Below, piece after piece: positions 46,801 to 61,497 of a stretch of DNA of 64,000 bases (the stretch's first letter is position 1; every line of letters starts with the position of its first letter). This DNA is from Lepturacanthus savala (Eukaryota; Chordata; Actinopteri; Scombriformes; Trichiuridae). The position numbers were made by a program, and so were the translations under genes. The DNA is taken from the NCBI GenBank assembly GCA_030544235.1, contig CM060466.1:1976592-2040591 (forward strand), read 5' to 3'. Under the pieces are notes generated by a model. That model saw nothing but the letters and a program-made list of their open reading frames with translations, had not been told where the DNA came from and made no database searches.

Positions 46801-49800
46801 ACAAGTAAGATTAATTAGAACCAAACACAACTAAATCACACACTATCATCTTACATTAATGTTTGATAGCTCATCCAGTGTCACAGCTATCTGAAGGAAA
46901 ATAACCTTAATGGACTTTACTCTTTCACACAACAACATACAAAATAAATGTAGGAGATGACCTAAACACACAATGGGGTAAACTTACTAAGTATGCTGTA
47001 TCACCATTTATTTTCAGAGGTTACTACAGATTTAAATGAGCTCAGCCACAGTCACTCTGATTTTCCCAAAGTGCTGATAAAATAATATCTGATGCAGGAA
47101 AAAGAAAATCTTGCTTTACTGCTGCCCAACTTGGAATGCTGACCGAAGAAAAGATTATTAAACATTTACTAAATTATTTCTGCAAGAGAAAAAATGCATC
47201 AATCATGTCGCACTGGGCTGGAGCTGCTGAGAGTCATTAAAAAAAAGAAGAATCAGGCAGGAAGGATCTTTAGCACCTAAAAAAGTGGAAAGCAAAGTAG
47301 ATTTTGAATGGGGTTCATAAAACTGTCAAAATCATGACACCTGTCATGAACATTAATGAATGTTTATGACAGTTGTTAAGTGTCATTCTGTACATTATGT
47401 CACTTTTGAAGCAGGTGGACATTGTTTGACATGTTTTTGTTATGACAACTTGACATAAACCAAGACAAAATCATCAAACATAGCAGACCTTACTGTCAAA
47501 CTTAAACAAAAAAACTATTGAGCTGATGAGATCATCATGAAAAACACAACATTTAGGACACAATCATAATGGTCCTGTGACAGCTAATGTAAAAATGAAC
47601 CATATATGACTCACTTTTTTTAAAAGTTCGACATTCAAGTAAAGTGTTTTGAGACAGATGGATGTTTTTATAGGATAATGTTGAGCATATTCCTTCTTTA
47701 CATGTATGTCCATGTGTTTCTATACTAATAATAAATGGTGCTGTACCTTCTCATCAGGTATACACTGCCGGACGTTCTCCAGGTAAGCGCTGATGTTCTC
47801 CACGTTGGTGAAGCGCAGCAGGATTTTGGCAAAGTCTTCTTCACTGATAGTCGTCATCCCTTTAGAGTAGGTCAGAAACTCAATCTCCAACACCTCAGTC
47901 TGGAGGTTATCCATAAACCTGGAGCACAGACAAGAAAGGAAAGTAGCACAAAGACATTTTACTCAAAGATTTCTTATAAGAAGCCTGCTGGTATTTTGAG
48001 GTTTGGTTTTCAAAAATGATAAATTCTTGTAATTTTCAAAGTTGGAAACTAAAGCTAATGGTATTTTTTGGTTTCCTCTCATCAAACTCAGCAAATACAC
48101 AATCCAACAACACCCAAACGCTGTGGTGGACGAGTTGTGACCTGCACATTTACAGCACTATGAAACAACAATAAATGGAACATTACGACACATGAAGTAA
48201 CACAATTCCATCTCCTAACATTCCGTTATTATTTCATAGCATGATGAACTAAGTTTTGATAATATTATGCTGTAAATATATTTGATCTATAATGGTATTA
48301 ATGTTCAACTTGCAAATATGAAATAAAAATGTATTAATACAGAAGAGAGTTTCACTTCCCATAGAAAGTTACTAGACATTTTCCACAACCCTATTTCATA
48401 GCAATAACAAAATTTGGTGTTATTTTAGTACCTGTAGAAGTCGTCAAAGGTGAGCTCAGCTTTCCCTTTCTTTCCAAAGAAATGGACCAGTAGGGTGGTG
48501 TCAATGGTTATAGTGTCATCTGCTCGCTATGAATCATCACACAGGGATTCATGAGGGGAATAAGAGAAAAAAAATCAATGAGTTACTCTTCAGTGCACAT
48601 CAAGCACCGTGGAGGACAAGCAGTGGGCCGGAGTCCATCATCAATCCAACATGGCCACCGCGGCGCCAGGCGAGCAGGAAAGCAGGTTTCTGCTGCACGT
48701 GTGCAGAACGTGCGTTGGATCAGCGACAACAAACTGTCGATTAAACGGACCAATCAGCTCAGACAAACAGTCAACAGCCATCATGACATCAACACACCAG
48801 TCTAGGCAGCATTAACCATGAAGTTAAATCTCTCAGGTCAGATAGGAATTCATTTGAGTGATGATGGCACAATTTAGAAGAAAACATTTCCCTGTCAAAG
48901 TATTCAGGAGGTTATTTGCTGGAAAAAATGAACAGGAAGCCGACTTTCTGTTCTATATCATGGCAGATGTATGTGGTGGAACCTGCAGTTAGGGACATAT
49001 CGTATGTATTGGAGAACTTTAATTTGGTCATCATGATCAAGTATTAAAATCAGATTAGAGTCAATGTTTAAATGAAGTGGATGTGAAAGGGTGTTTTTAT
49101 GAGACTGGGGACTGCATCGGGGGAAAGAACTTGCATAACGTCATCTTCCTCATCATTGGCTCTTGAAAGCAAAGCAGGGAAACAAATGCAGCCCAGACTG
49201 GAGAGGAGTGTTGAGTGGGATGGGGTGGGGAATCTAGGAAAAACTAGGGGCCGGCGATCGGAAATAGAGATAAAAAAGGAGCTTTGTGAGGAGATTTGTG
49301 GAAGAACAACTCAGGAGGGGGAGGTGGGATCAGAAATAAAGATTTTAAAAAAAGAGCAGAGAGGAGGGTGAGAAGTCCTTGTGGAAGAACGACTAAGGAT
49401 GAGACAGACAACAATAAGCTGGTGAACATACGCAGACAGACACATTAAAAGCTGCCACATTCCATGCATTTTTCTCCGCAGATGCCACATCGACACACCC
49501 GGACAGACACAGAACATCAAGTCTCAAAACAGCAGCACGGAACAAAAACCCAAATGAGCACAAATGCAGAGAATGTGAGCCGATTCCACCTTTTTCCGTC
49601 AACGTTTTGAGAATCCTGGGTGTCACCTTGGACACCGGTCGGTGGGGTTTCTTTTTCTCTTTCTTTTGTTCTATATTTATCGTTGACACATCCTTCTATC
49701 TTATCTTACCTCAAGTGTTTGCAAGTGTGTCTTCACACTGATCCCATTTAACAGGCTTTGCACTGTTTGTTCTCTTTGCTTGTGCTGTAATCTGATGGTT

Positions 49801-50125
49801 AACGCTTCTTTAATCCTGATAAACCTTTGAGGGGACTGTGTATAATTGTGGACATTTCATCATTTGCGTGAAGATGTGTACGGACGCTAACTATCTCAGA
49901 AAAAAGGTGCTTTTTTTTAGCAGATTAATAAAAAAACTCAGCCAATGCCAGGACAGAAAGAGATGATGTCAAAAGCCCATTTTTTCTTTCTCTCTCTCAC
50001 TGCCATGCCCAACCCAGCCAACACCCCCACCCTGTCCAATCCATGGCCATGCTAAGGTATATGCAGACATCAGACTGGTTGAAAATGTCCCTCTAAAGAG
50101 GAGGAGCATTTATGCCATTTCCATC

Positions 50126-50171
<46 letters not shown>

Positions 50172-53100
50172 CCACCATCATCATCATCATCAGCATCACG
50201 ATGCTATTTGTGGTTCTACCTCAAGGGTAAAATCCTAAAATCCAATGCGGGACAAGAAGAAAATATCAAACATATGACACAGATTTAAAAAAAAAAGAAG
50301 TAAAAAAAGCGACGTTTTGTTCAAGTCAAGGTTGCGTAGTCCTCGTGTTAAGTAGAGTTGTCAAAAAATGAGCAAATGAATGTGATAATGATGGAGTGAA
50401 AACTTAAAATACTGGTTCAGGTAAGGCTTAAGATCCAAAGATAAGCTGCAAAATGAAAAATGGTGAAAAAAATGTTCATAAAGTTACGATGCCAAAACCT
50501 GGCTTGATTTTTTTTAAATGTATATTGTGTTGACTCAAAACCCTGCATTAAAATTGTCAAATTGTCAAAAGTGTGTTTCACCTATTCAGATCATTTCATT
50601 TCATCACTTCCTGAAGGCCAGAAAATGTCAAACTCAACAATATTTTGCAAGACAAAAGTTCTAAAAATATCATTTTATGAAGCAGAAAATGGTTTGTCTT
50701 TTTTAGACGTCCCTTCAGATTCATCTTGATGGATTCTGACCACTGGCGAAATCAATTATATATAAATTCAGTTAAAGCAGGTTGCAAAGATTTTCGGTCT
50801 ATATTTAAGGCTACAAATGCACATTATTCATATGCAGTGGATTAACTAACCAAACCTTAGTCCAAACAAAATGCCCTGTAGGAGATTCTGCTGTAATAGT
50901 TGCAGATTGGAAACTCACACTATAAAAATGTGTTTTTGGAAATGAACATTAAAAAAAAGACCACACACAATGCAAACAAAACGAGTTTGTGAATCACTTT
51001 GCAGTCTGGTCCCAGTCTTTGATTACAGACAAAGGAAGATTTGCTTCATATAAACAATGACTGAAACAATTTCAGACATATCATTTCAGTGTCTTGTTTT
51101 CTCTGTCTCACTTATTTAAAGGTCTTTCTCTTTAAGTCTGATTACGGTCAAACAGGAAAAAAATACTATTTGCTCTTTTATGTTATTACTGACACGTTGC
51201 TGAAGTCTTTATGACACATCAGCTGTTCATAGACAGCGTCCAGGTGGTGTGTCTCTGTCTCTCTGCCCTCCAATCTGGATTTCCATCCCTTTGCTAATAT
51301 CAAAATGTCTATGTTGCCGTTTTGCTCTCGGAACAAGAAAATCATTGTGCTGATGATGAAAAAAATACTGTACATGCTGTTAAAAAATACTTCTGGAGTC
51401 TAATTTAATGAGAGGGTTCATGTGGTTAAAAAAAAGAAAAAAAGAGCTGCAGGTCATAAATCCAAAACAACACAATGAAATATGCTACAAAGCTGTGCAG
51501 AGCTGAAGGAGAACCAGAGTTTGTGCATGTTCATATCTAGAAGTGACTCTTTTCACATCACACATAGTTACTTGATATAATATTGATTAGTGCATCTTTA
51601 ATCAATAAGCATTTTAAGATTTCTATATCCTATACACTTGGACTGGCATCTGAAATTTGTTGGACATTAGATGTTGCACTTAGGACCAGCATTGGATATT
51701 GATAATATAATACTAGAGGTGTTTTTTCTCATTTAAATAGGGATTAAGTTAAATTATTAAAACATTGTGCTGTGGTGGAATTTCACTCAAAAGTCAGTGC
51801 ACAGTTTTTTTTCAGCCTTTGGTCAAAAAGCAGATGAATAGTAGCACAAATGGTCTAGAATTGAAAATATTTCTAAATAAATTCCTAAATAATAACTGGG
51901 GTGTTTATTTGTTTCAACCACTTAACAGATCAGGTGTTTATTTGAGACCAGGAGGCAATTCGGGACAGGAGATTAATTCTTTCCTGTCAAAAAAATCTAA
52001 AAAATAAACTTTATCTAGCTATCTTACGTCACATCAGCAGTGTTTTTGGTTCACATTTGTAGTTTATTAGTTATTAACAGCAACATATGTCGGATCTTTG
52101 CAGCTGCTTGTCTATAATCTATACAAAATCTACAATAAATCTTTAGAAAAAGCTAAAACGAATCTATTAGTTTCACTAGATTACTTTTGATTATCAGTAC
52201 TAGCAACGTGCTGTCAAAGATTAAAGAAAGGCACTAAAACTAGATGAAAATGCCAGGACTAGATGACTAAAATGTGACTAAACGAACATTTGACACAAGA
52301 CTAAAACTAAGCAGAAAAATAGTCGACAAAATTAACACTGGCGTAGACGTAATGACGGTCTGATCATAACAAATTCATCATTCTTGGAAGTGTGGCAGCT
52401 CTGGTGTGAGCTCATCATCTCCATGGTGACGTATTGGTTACCACGCCTACGGGGCACGAGCCAACACCTGGTGTATGCATGTATCTATTTGTCCATCTAC
52501 GTGTCTGTGTGTGTTTAGGCTTCAACAGACTTTGATCACGAAGCCGAGGGTAAAAACAGTAATTACCGACGTGAACGCTAAACGGTCTTCCTCACCCTCC
52601 CTACCTGCGAGCAAACACCTTCGGAGGAAGAGTTTGTTGGTCTTTTAGTCGAGTCAGTCACACCTCGCAGGGGTAAAAACAGCTCACCCTCCCTTTCCCT
52701 TCCCACGACCCGCTCTTCTTTCTCCCCGTTTTTATCTTTTTTCCCCCTCTCCCCTCACTTCTTCCCCTCTCATCCTGCCCCTGCTCTGATTACTCTGATT
52801 TCCTTTCTCCTCATGCTACCCGTCAGTACCTCCTTCACCCGACAAACATAGAGGTGATTCGTCCTTTCCTCCCCTCCCTCTTTCTCTACCTGTCAGTCAG
52901 ACCCTCCTTCGCCAGACAAAAGCAAAGAGGTATAATGGTGACTAATCTGTTGAGTAAACACATCTTTCTCTAAATACAACCTGCTTCTTTCTTTTCCCCC
53001 CAAATGTGCTTCCCAAGCCTTTTTTTCTCTCCCCACCCACTTTGTTCCTCAACATTTGTTCTCTCTGCTGACCTGTGTCATCTTCTTTGGGCCTCTCTCG

Positions 53101-55998
53101 CCTCTTTGTTGTCTCGCTGATTTTATCGCTTCCCTTTTTTGTCTCTTCGCCCTGAGGTTTTTCACTTATCTGATCAGCCATTCTTAAAGATGAGCTTAGA
53201 AATCAATGTCTCCCCCCCCCTCTTCAGTTCCTACATTCATCACACATCAACTTCATCACTTTTCTATTTCCCCTCACGCTTTTAAAATCCCTGTTTTCCT
53301 CTTCGTCTGTTCTGTCCGTCTCACGTCCCGGTAGATGAAAGACTACTTCTTGTAAATACAAGGTCAGCCCCATTACGCTTCACTGTCATTACCTGCACTT
53401 CAGCTTCCGCTGCCACCACGGCCTGTCATTAGCCTGGCAGCTAGCCTGCTAGCACAATGTTAGCTGCTATTAATCATTACCAGCACCTTCAAGCTGTTTT
53501 TGCTATTTTTAGACATTGAACACAAAATGCCAAAAGTTATATCTAACACTATACACATTTGTGGATTAACTGTGCCCCTAAAACACCTGATTGTGTGATT
53601 TTTCACATCAAATTGTGTGTAATTCAAACTTTAGGAGCAAAAGATTTCTATATTTCAACAAACGTTCATAAACTATGTGATTCAAGATGAGTGTGTAGTG
53701 CTGTAATGATCAGGTTTTCTTTGTATGTGCTCTGCGGGACGCCTTCTTATCATTAAACCAGTGTCATTACACATGTTGTGGTGTCAACTGAAAATGATTT
53801 CACACCAGAGATACAACATTAGCCACAACACGGCACAGATAACAAGGCACAGATACCCATACAAAAGCATGATGAAGAGGCCAGATGACAAAAGGCAGGT
53901 GATAAAACTGAGAACAGAACAGGTTATCAAGACACAAACGTACAATATCTTTCATCTAACTTCCATTTTTGGACAGGTCTGTCACAACAGTACAATAGAT
54001 ATACTTCTTTAGAAATAATAATCAACAAGAACAAATATAAAGAAAAGAGTTCTATTTGTTCAACAGGAATATGTGAGTGACACGATGAAATGGGTTATGA
54101 TTTGGAGGAGGCTCAGATTTCATATACACCTTCATGAAAAGTGTCAAGTCGAGGATTTATAGTTTATACTGTATGATCTTATTGTGTTTAGTGTGAGAAG
54201 TTTGAGCTCTTCCAAACAGGAATGATTTTACACAAATGGAAAAAGTAGGTCTCTATACCATGATGTGAGTTGTAACAGAGTGATCGAAGTATAGCAGTTA
54301 AGGAATAACCTAAATTTAGGGATTGGTACAAAATAGGAGGATGTAGGACAAAAATACGGAAGCTGGGAGACATAAGCAGGTACATCAGAATGACTATTTA
54401 GTAAGAAAATAAAGAAAGACAAGTGTGGTACATCAGTATCAAGCCAGCCCAGAATAAAACAGTTAAAGGGATCATACTTTTTTATAGCAGTGAGGAATTT
54501 GATGCACAGAATTTTAAAAAAGGAATTGGTTCATGTGAAAATTGAGCCTGACTAAGGACTCTGTGGCTTTGTGTATTTCTGGTCTTATTCTGACTGAGCT
54601 TGATGCAGCGATGTAACCCTGAACCTACGGGGATGACTAGATGTTCTAATAGCGGGAGGAAGAAAAAGGAGAAAGAGCGAAGGATGAAGAGGAGTGGAGG
54701 GATGGAATGACAGAGGACAGTCGGGTCCGTGTACCTCTGCCAGGTCAGAAAAGAGGACTTGACTGGCGCTTCGCCTCAGAACGTCCCAGTAACTCCGCGC
54801 CACAAACTCCTGACTGTCTTTTTTTAGCACCTGTAGGAGCGGTCAAGCAGGGCCGAGGTCAACCACTTCAGGAAATAAACTTTCAATGATCACTCTATCA
54901 GTTCTCATGATATACACACAGATTCAGGAATAGTATAAATATATACATATACTGTAGAATCACAAACAGTGTCATGTGTATATATACACACTACCGTTCA
55001 AAGGTTTAGGGTCACCCAGAAGATTCAGTGTTTGCCATGAAAGTCACCATGAGTTGTAACATGAATAGAACATTTTATTATATTAACCTTCTGATCAATG
55101 ATCAAACACATTGATCCATTAGAACACTGGAGTGATAGTTGCTGGAAATGGGCCTCTATACACCTATGTAGATATTGATAGTCATTTACCACATTAGCAA
55201 TGTATAGAGTGGATTTCTGATTAGTTTAAAGTTATCTTTATTGAAGAAAACAATGCTTTTCTTTCAAAATTAAGGACATTTCTAAGCAACCCCAAACCTT
55301 TGAATGGTAGTATATATATATTATGTAATATATAGTACCAAGAATATTATGCTAGCATCTTGCCATTACCATTACCTAACCTTTCAATTTTTCCAAGCTG
55401 GTTATGACGATTATTGGGACATTATGTGCTAACTCCAGATTGATATAATAGTGTTAAGAAAAGCTGATATAAATTGGGAGAAAGAAGAAAAGACAGAACA
55501 AGGATTAATTTTCTGTCATCAAAACCAACACGATTATATTTATTCATGACGTTTTCTTTCATTGTAAACTATAGTAGATAAAGCAGAGGACATTGGTTAG
55601 GGAAACATTTAAATATTGGATGCTACTATATTCAAAGCACTAACCCTAGATTTTTTTTATCATGTCTTTTCACTAACTCAGCAACACACATTTTATAGAA
55701 ATTGAATTAAAATCTGGCATGTCTCTCTAACGGAAATGCACAATTTTGTTCACCCAGAAGCAGGTTTACAGGTTACTCATAGCTGAACGTATTTCCGTTT
55801 CTGACTCTATTTTTTTTGGTTCTGTTCAGAGTGAATTCTGCCGTTATTAAAGCCAACTGTGGTGCTGAGTTGCTGACCACCCACCTTGTCTCTTTCTCTC
55901 CAGAGAGAACACGGCAGCAGCCATTTTAACGTGACCCTGCACCGCTCTTAACTTCACAGTGACAATGCAGCTATCCATCACAACACTGACAGGACAAG

Positions 55999-56039
<41 letters not shown>

Positions 56040-56698
56040 AGGGAGAGAGAACATCATTGTGCTTTTTCCAGTAAAAGAGCTTCATTACATCTCAGGATTG
56101 ACAGTGTTTGTTATTTAATCCAGAGAGAAATTGACCTTGTTTCCTTTAAAAAGGTAGTAAAAAAGAGATTTTCCCCTTCCCTTATATCAGATATGTACTT
56201 ATTTTTGTTTAATAGTTATTTTGATTGTGTTTTCTATTTTTTAATATATTTAACAAGAGAATAAATCCTTCTTCCAACTGATGTAACCTATTTCACTGAT
56301 TAATAGAAAATTAGCTTTATTTGTAATAGAAATGTAAATCTGCTCAGACAATTTTGTCTCTGTCCTTCAATCTGAATCCCCTCCTCTCTGACAAAACTCA
56401 GTAATCCCCCAACAGGATCACAAATTACTTAACAACACATGTCCTAAAACAGTCTGAAATGGACAGTCGCTGATTGTGTTTGGAGCTTTAGAGTGTCTCA
56501 AGTCATTTTAAATCACATCACGCTTTTTGTTAGAGTTCATCTCACCTGACCCCTTAAACATATTACTGCTCTTCTGCCATCCGTCTCTCCATTCATCCCA
56601 CCCTCTGCCATCATCCCTCGATCAATCACTCAGCTGAGCTGGCAGATGGACACTGTTTTGAACAGTCTCTCTCCGCTGCTCTCCATCCATCCATCCAT

Positions 56699-56734
<36 letters not shown>

Positions 56735-59700
56735 CCATCCATCCATCACCTTTTCAAAGTCCAGGTCATCACATAAAAGTAGAGCAACAGGAATTAAACA
56801 GACAATTACTTATAATAATAATAATAATAATAATTAAAAACTAGGGTGAAAATAAATGTGTATGATGCCAACTAACAGGCTGTGAAATTTCATTAGATCA
56901 TGAGATTTATGGTTTGGAGATTTGTTCCTGCTTTATCTCCTATATTTCTCAACAATATAATTGCAATTTATTAGAGGCAGAATTATTTTTATGTGAATTG
57001 CAACATAAAAGAGGCAGTGAAAGTAATTTTAAGACATTTGGGGAAGTAGTATTTGCTTTCTTCCCAAGAATTAGAAGATTGAGACCAGTATTTTCATGTG
57101 TTATAATTAAGAATTAAAGTTTAGTTTATTTATGATGTGATGGTTTATTGATTAATTGATTCACTGATTAATGCCGTGCATGTCTGGGTGACAGGTGTGT
57201 GGGTTTTTGGAAGCAAACAGCTCTGGACTGCATCCTACGAAAAGTGTTTGTCCTAATGGATTATAGATTTTTTTGATTATCAAAGAGGAAATAAAACTTC
57301 GTTGACGTTCTGAAAGTATCTTGTATTTGTGAGTCCAGAATCTTTCTATAGCCCACGTTGAAAGATTTATCTTGCAAACCAAAACAGGAACAAAGAAGTG
57401 ATGTTTGTTAAGGACACATTCAAAGGTCAATATTGGAAACACATAATTTAACATTTTAATTGAGACATTTTAACTTAAGAAATGTTGTTTTTATATATCT
57501 TTCTGCTGCAATTGCTTAACCTGTTGCTTACCCTCATGTACATACCCTCATTACTGCTCTTATAAAATTGGTAAATATAACGTTTTATACCATATTTTAA
57601 CCAAGCTGACACCCTTCCATCCAGTTCTCTGACCGTCTAAAGACGAGCAAAAAGGAGACTAAGGGGTTATGGTTTTTGGATACATACGCTGTTCATGGGG
57701 GCAACCTGATATCCATACAGCTGCATACTCTAACACACAGAGAGAGACATGAGGAAGAGAAAGAAGAGGACAGAGCATGCAGCCAGAGAGGAGGGAGGAG
57801 AGAAGGTAAAAGACATGTTAGTGCATGCAATGAAAGAGGCCGTGGATACACTCTGCACAAGGATATCTCATTTCCAACGCATCTATGATTACATTCTGGA
57901 CCAACACATATCGCTCTGCTGATTTCTGCACTTTTTTGCACCAAAATATAATTTGTCAATCTAATAATTTATTTATTCATTCATTTTTCTCATTTAAAAT
58001 TAACATAAACGCCATCTGTTGCACCTGCAGTGAGATGGGAGCTCACAGTTAAGTATCTATTTTCCATATGATGTAGTTGTGACTATAATAGTTTATATCA
58101 ACCAATCATATAAAATCAGTAATATGTTATCATGCAAAAATAATAATAAAATTTGGCCTTCATGCAAATTAAGCATCCCTTTGATTTGTGTACAACGCAT
58201 TACTCAATGTTACCTGCAAAATAATAATTAATAACCTACTGATTATATTCTAAATATAGCCCAGTTCATCATGATTTTTGAAGCTGATAACAATATCTAT
58301 TTGAAAAGTAAGTACCCCGAACCTTTTTTTGAATTTAAGGATGCTGACAAAAGATTTTTGATTTGATACAGAAAATTATACAGCTGATGAATAAATGAAG
58401 TATTTAATGGCCTCACTGTTTCTAAATGACCTCTTCTCATATGTTTTGTATCAGCCAACATAATATATTTATGACAAGCTAATACTGACAGATGGTCAAG
58501 TCTTGATGGATTATTAAGTAATTAAAACACAAAAATAGTCATCACGCCTGCAGATATGGAACTAAAACAAAGTTGTTGTTCCTAAAATTTAATCATGGAA
58601 GCGTTGAAAAAGACAAACTCTTTTAAACATGTATCCAGTGTAAAGTCCAGATGAAATTTCTTCCTTATTGTCACATATTTCTGAATAAAACAGGGTAGAC
58701 GGGGGGAAAAGTGGGTGTGCCTTAGTTATATGTCGCTAAAAGTTAAAGATTGATGGATGGTGGATGTCATGATATTAGTTTGTTCAAGCCTTCGTGAGCA
58801 CATGTCATATTTGTTTTGCAGGAAGAAATGGAAGAAAATTATGATACAAGAATATAAAGAAATGTATTTCTTGTTGTTTGGGGCATATATTGTTCAATAA
58901 GTGATGGATATGACTTGGGGTATGATCTAAAAGGGCAAAAAGTCATTTTTCATTTCATCTCGACTTTAACAAGTACACAACTGTCACAGTAAAAACACTT
59001 CCTGTAAGGGAGCATGCACACGATTACATGATGGTTTAGTTAACACTAGTACCTTTAATTACAGACATCAATTAACCTGGATGATGATTTATCATTTTCA
59101 ATACATCCACCTGTTCATTTTGACACGTCTTGCACCTTCAGCAACATTTCAAATGAAACACAAGGTGTTGTGGATGTATCAAAATGACGATTTAAGAAAA
59201 AGATTTAATGTTCACTTTCCTAAAATGATGTTCGTTGTAAATAAATGAGGTTAGCCTCAGTAACAAATACATTTCAGACCTTTACCCCACTGATAATAGC
59301 TGCATTACTGAAGTCCACGTCTATGCGTGATAACTTGCAGGTCGGTTCATTCAGGCTAATTGGAAAAAATAATAGATTTTTTTCACCCATACAAACGTAT
59401 CCATCCTCACACAAACACATTCTCTGTTACCAATGTTCTTACCAACTGTGCTGATTTCTCAGCATCTCCTTTTCTCCCTTTCTTCTCATTTTTCTTTCGG
59501 AAGATCTCCTGAAGCTGTAATAAAAGCAAAAATGAAAATCTGATCAACAACACAATGTCGGATTCTGATATCTGAATCTATATAATATTAGGAATAGTAA
59601 TATAAGGAATTCTCAGCTCAAATCAGTGGAGATTTCAGGCGGATAAAACAGTTTTCATAAAAACAGTTATGTTCCAGATGCTGGAAATTCAGACATCAGA

Positions 59701-60999
59701 ATTAACTGTGTTATATGTTGGTGTTTATAGGTCATATTTGGTTTATTATTGAACTGAAATACATGCAACTGACTACACAATAAGTCAAAAAGCATTAATT
59801 AGAAGAAACTTCTTTAGAAAATAAATGGAAACTAAATGGAATTTGGTATCAGTATCATATGGTGTCAATGCATTTACATGCTTAGTTAAGTCTGACCTAG
59901 AATATTATCATATTTAGAACGACACCCTCTCTGACATCTAATAATGTAAATGATGGCATGTTACTTCTGTTAAGAATGGATGGATTTTGTTTCAGTATTT
60001 GCGACTCACCACCATGAACTCCCTCTTGTCCACCATCTGGTTGCCGTCTGCATCAAACATATTGAAAGCAATCTTAAAGCCAGCATGGGGTTCTGGAGGA
60101 CAGAGAAGAGGAGAGCACACAGGGTGAGAGTGTGCTTGTGTGTGTGTTAAAGGAAATTTTAAATCCCTAAATAGCATGGGAAGCAGCAGCATATAGTGCA
60201 GAGGGGGACAGGGCAGGTGGATAGATCTATGTAACCTGTGTAAAAAAAAAAAGGACAAGATAGCAAACAGCTCAAATTTGTATTATTATTTTAACTAAAG
60301 CCGGTGAAATTCAATTACTAATTGAATTTCATTAGATAATTACTTCTGCCTCTGGTGTATTTTTTAAATAAAACCTCCCGCTGGTCTGTTTCCTGAATAT
60401 CATTTGTAATGACTAATGGCTGCCTTCTTGTTTGGAGTGGATTTCATTTAAAAGAAGGCGATAATATAGCACTTTAAAGTCATGATCATAGAATATAAAC
60501 AAAAGATTGATTGATTTTGATGGAGGGCGCAGACAAAATCGACCATTTTGAAGGTTAACAGAAATATTTTAATATATAAAACTACTCTTACTAACAGAAG
60601 TGAGTAAGCATTGAGTTCCTGCCTATATAAATGCTTTGAAATAGGAAGACAAGTAAAGTACAGCTATCTTTTTTTCTTATTCTTTCTGTCTCTCACTGTC
60701 TATTTTACCCCCTCAGGGAAAGGGGAAATCCAGCAGATTTGTGTTATAATTGCTTCTTGTTGAGTTCTGGGTGGGCTCGAGTATAGCCTATAACATGCCT
60801 CGGCTAACTTTGTTCTCTCAAAATAAACATAGTATACCGGTAGCACGAGAACAATATTAATGAAGAAGGGCAAAGAAAGAGAGCGATAGAATGAGAAAGT
60901 AGAAGATGAGGTTAAATAACAGGAGGACGTGTAGAGACTGAATTGACTCACTTGTCAGGATGCAGAGAAGGAACAGGTACTCTGTATATGAGATGATGC
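43813..60999 (-). CDS. micu3: micu3, mitochondrial calcium uptake family member 3, C-terminal ten exons (5' partial)
   Basis: MICU3 is an EF-hand protein of the mitochondrial intermembrane space that dimerises with MICU1 and tunes the calcium uniporter. Coding exons in transcription order: 60952-60999, 60010-60092, 59443-59514, 57688-57729, 54735-54830, 48432-48526, 47747-47918, 45500-45608, 45244-45401, 43813-43881. All have GT/AG junctions and consistent phases, giving 313 codons to TAA. Landmarks in order: [14 protein letters not shown], first EF-hand [90 protein letters not shown], second canonical EF-hand [12 protein letters not shown], and C-terminus [12 protein letters not shown], as in mammalian MICU3 rather than MICU1/2. 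Both EF loops keep acidic residues at positions 1, 3 and 12. Exons encoding the mitochondrial signal and N-terminal third are not seen and should lie beyond 61 kb or off the window. Which paralogue (a or b) cannot be told. Confidence 0.94.
46363..46410. repeat. GATA/GACA microsatellite
   Basis: Mixed AGATAGACAG-type tetranucleotide repeats in a micu3 intron. Confidence 0.85.
47310..47600. mobile_element. teleost MITE-like repeat ('tgtcatgacacctgtcat' family)
   Basis: Contains ATCATGACACCTGTCATGAA, TTTATGACAGTTGTTAAGTG and TTTGTTATGACAACTTGACA, repeated sense and antisense TGTCAT motifs typical of a common teleost miniature element. Located in a micu3 intron, non-coding. Confidence 0.5.
48800..52500. 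other. micu3 intron, no nested gene recognised
   Basis: Part of the long intron between the exons at 48432-48526 and 54735-54830. It contains a (TCA)n run at 50121-50200 and purine-rich stretches near 49250-49370. Open frames here are short and without recognisable domains. Confidence 0.5.
50121..50200. repeat. (TCA)n microsatellite
   Basis: About 80 bp of trinucleotide TCA/ATC repeat with a few interruptions, in a micu3 intron. Confidence 0.95.
52540..53300. repeat. pyrimidine-rich low-complexity tract with internal duplications
   Basis: A CT-rich intronic stretch with two related passages ('tacccgtcagtacctccttc' near 52818 and 'tacctgtcagtcagaccctc' near 52887, both followed by a C/G-cc(a)gacaaa phrase and 'agaggt'). 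It looks like an old tandem duplication in low-complexity sequence. No coding feature is supported. Confidence 0.5.
54990..55311. mobile_element. Tc1/mariner-type miniature element
   Basis: Terminal inverted repeats: ACTACCGTTCAAAGGTTTAG at 54990 and the inverse CCAAACCTTTGAATGGTAGT ending 55311. The interior carries phrases characteristic of a widespread fish Tc1-related element (GTTGCTGGAAATGGGCCTCT, TCATTTACCACATTAGCAAT). No transposase frame. In the micu3 intron upstream of the exon at 54735. Confidence 0.82.
56001..56036. repeat. (GT)n microsatellite
   Basis: About 36 bp of uninterrupted GT repeat in a micu3 intron. Confidence 0.95.
56682..56748. repeat. (CATC)n microsatellite
   Basis: Tetranucleotide CCAT repeat with one CCGT interruption, in a micu3 intron. 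Confidence 0.95.
56811..56835. repeat. (ATA)n microsatellite
   Basis: Short TAA/ATA trinucleotide run in a micu3 intron. Confidence 0.9.
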
Positions 61000-61454
61000 C
61001 TAGCAATAGGACCAAGACAGAGAGTTAAAGAAAAGGTCACATCCAACACACACACACACGCAATGTTTACAGATGTTCAAAGGCCGTGGGCCTCTTGAGA
61101 CACACACACATTCGCACACAGACACTCACAGTAACACACATAATCCTTCCTTTCATGAAGATAGCATCTTAAAATGTGTCTTCTCGAGCTGAGCTGCCAA
61201 CAGCCATTTGGCCACACACCGTTTCTTTTTCTACACCTTAAGTGTCCAAAGTAAAGACACAGGCTGGTATAGGGTGTGCGTGTGTTAGTGTGTGTGTGTG
61301 CGCGTGTGTTGTCTTTGTTTGGATAAGCATGTGAAAAATGTTTTAGGAGGTGATCCTTTCTTGCCTCAGGCCCATTTAGGAATCTTTTTCGCTTTCTGTC
61401 TGATCGTCCAGATAGTTCAGGGTGACTCGCTTGAGTGTTACGGGAGAATGCTTC

Positions 61455-61497
<43 letters not shown>

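Noticed and set aside
48529..48815. Three overlapping plus-strand frames beside the micu3 exon 48432-48526
   Set aside because: Mutually overlapping frames without homology, antisense to intronic sequence.
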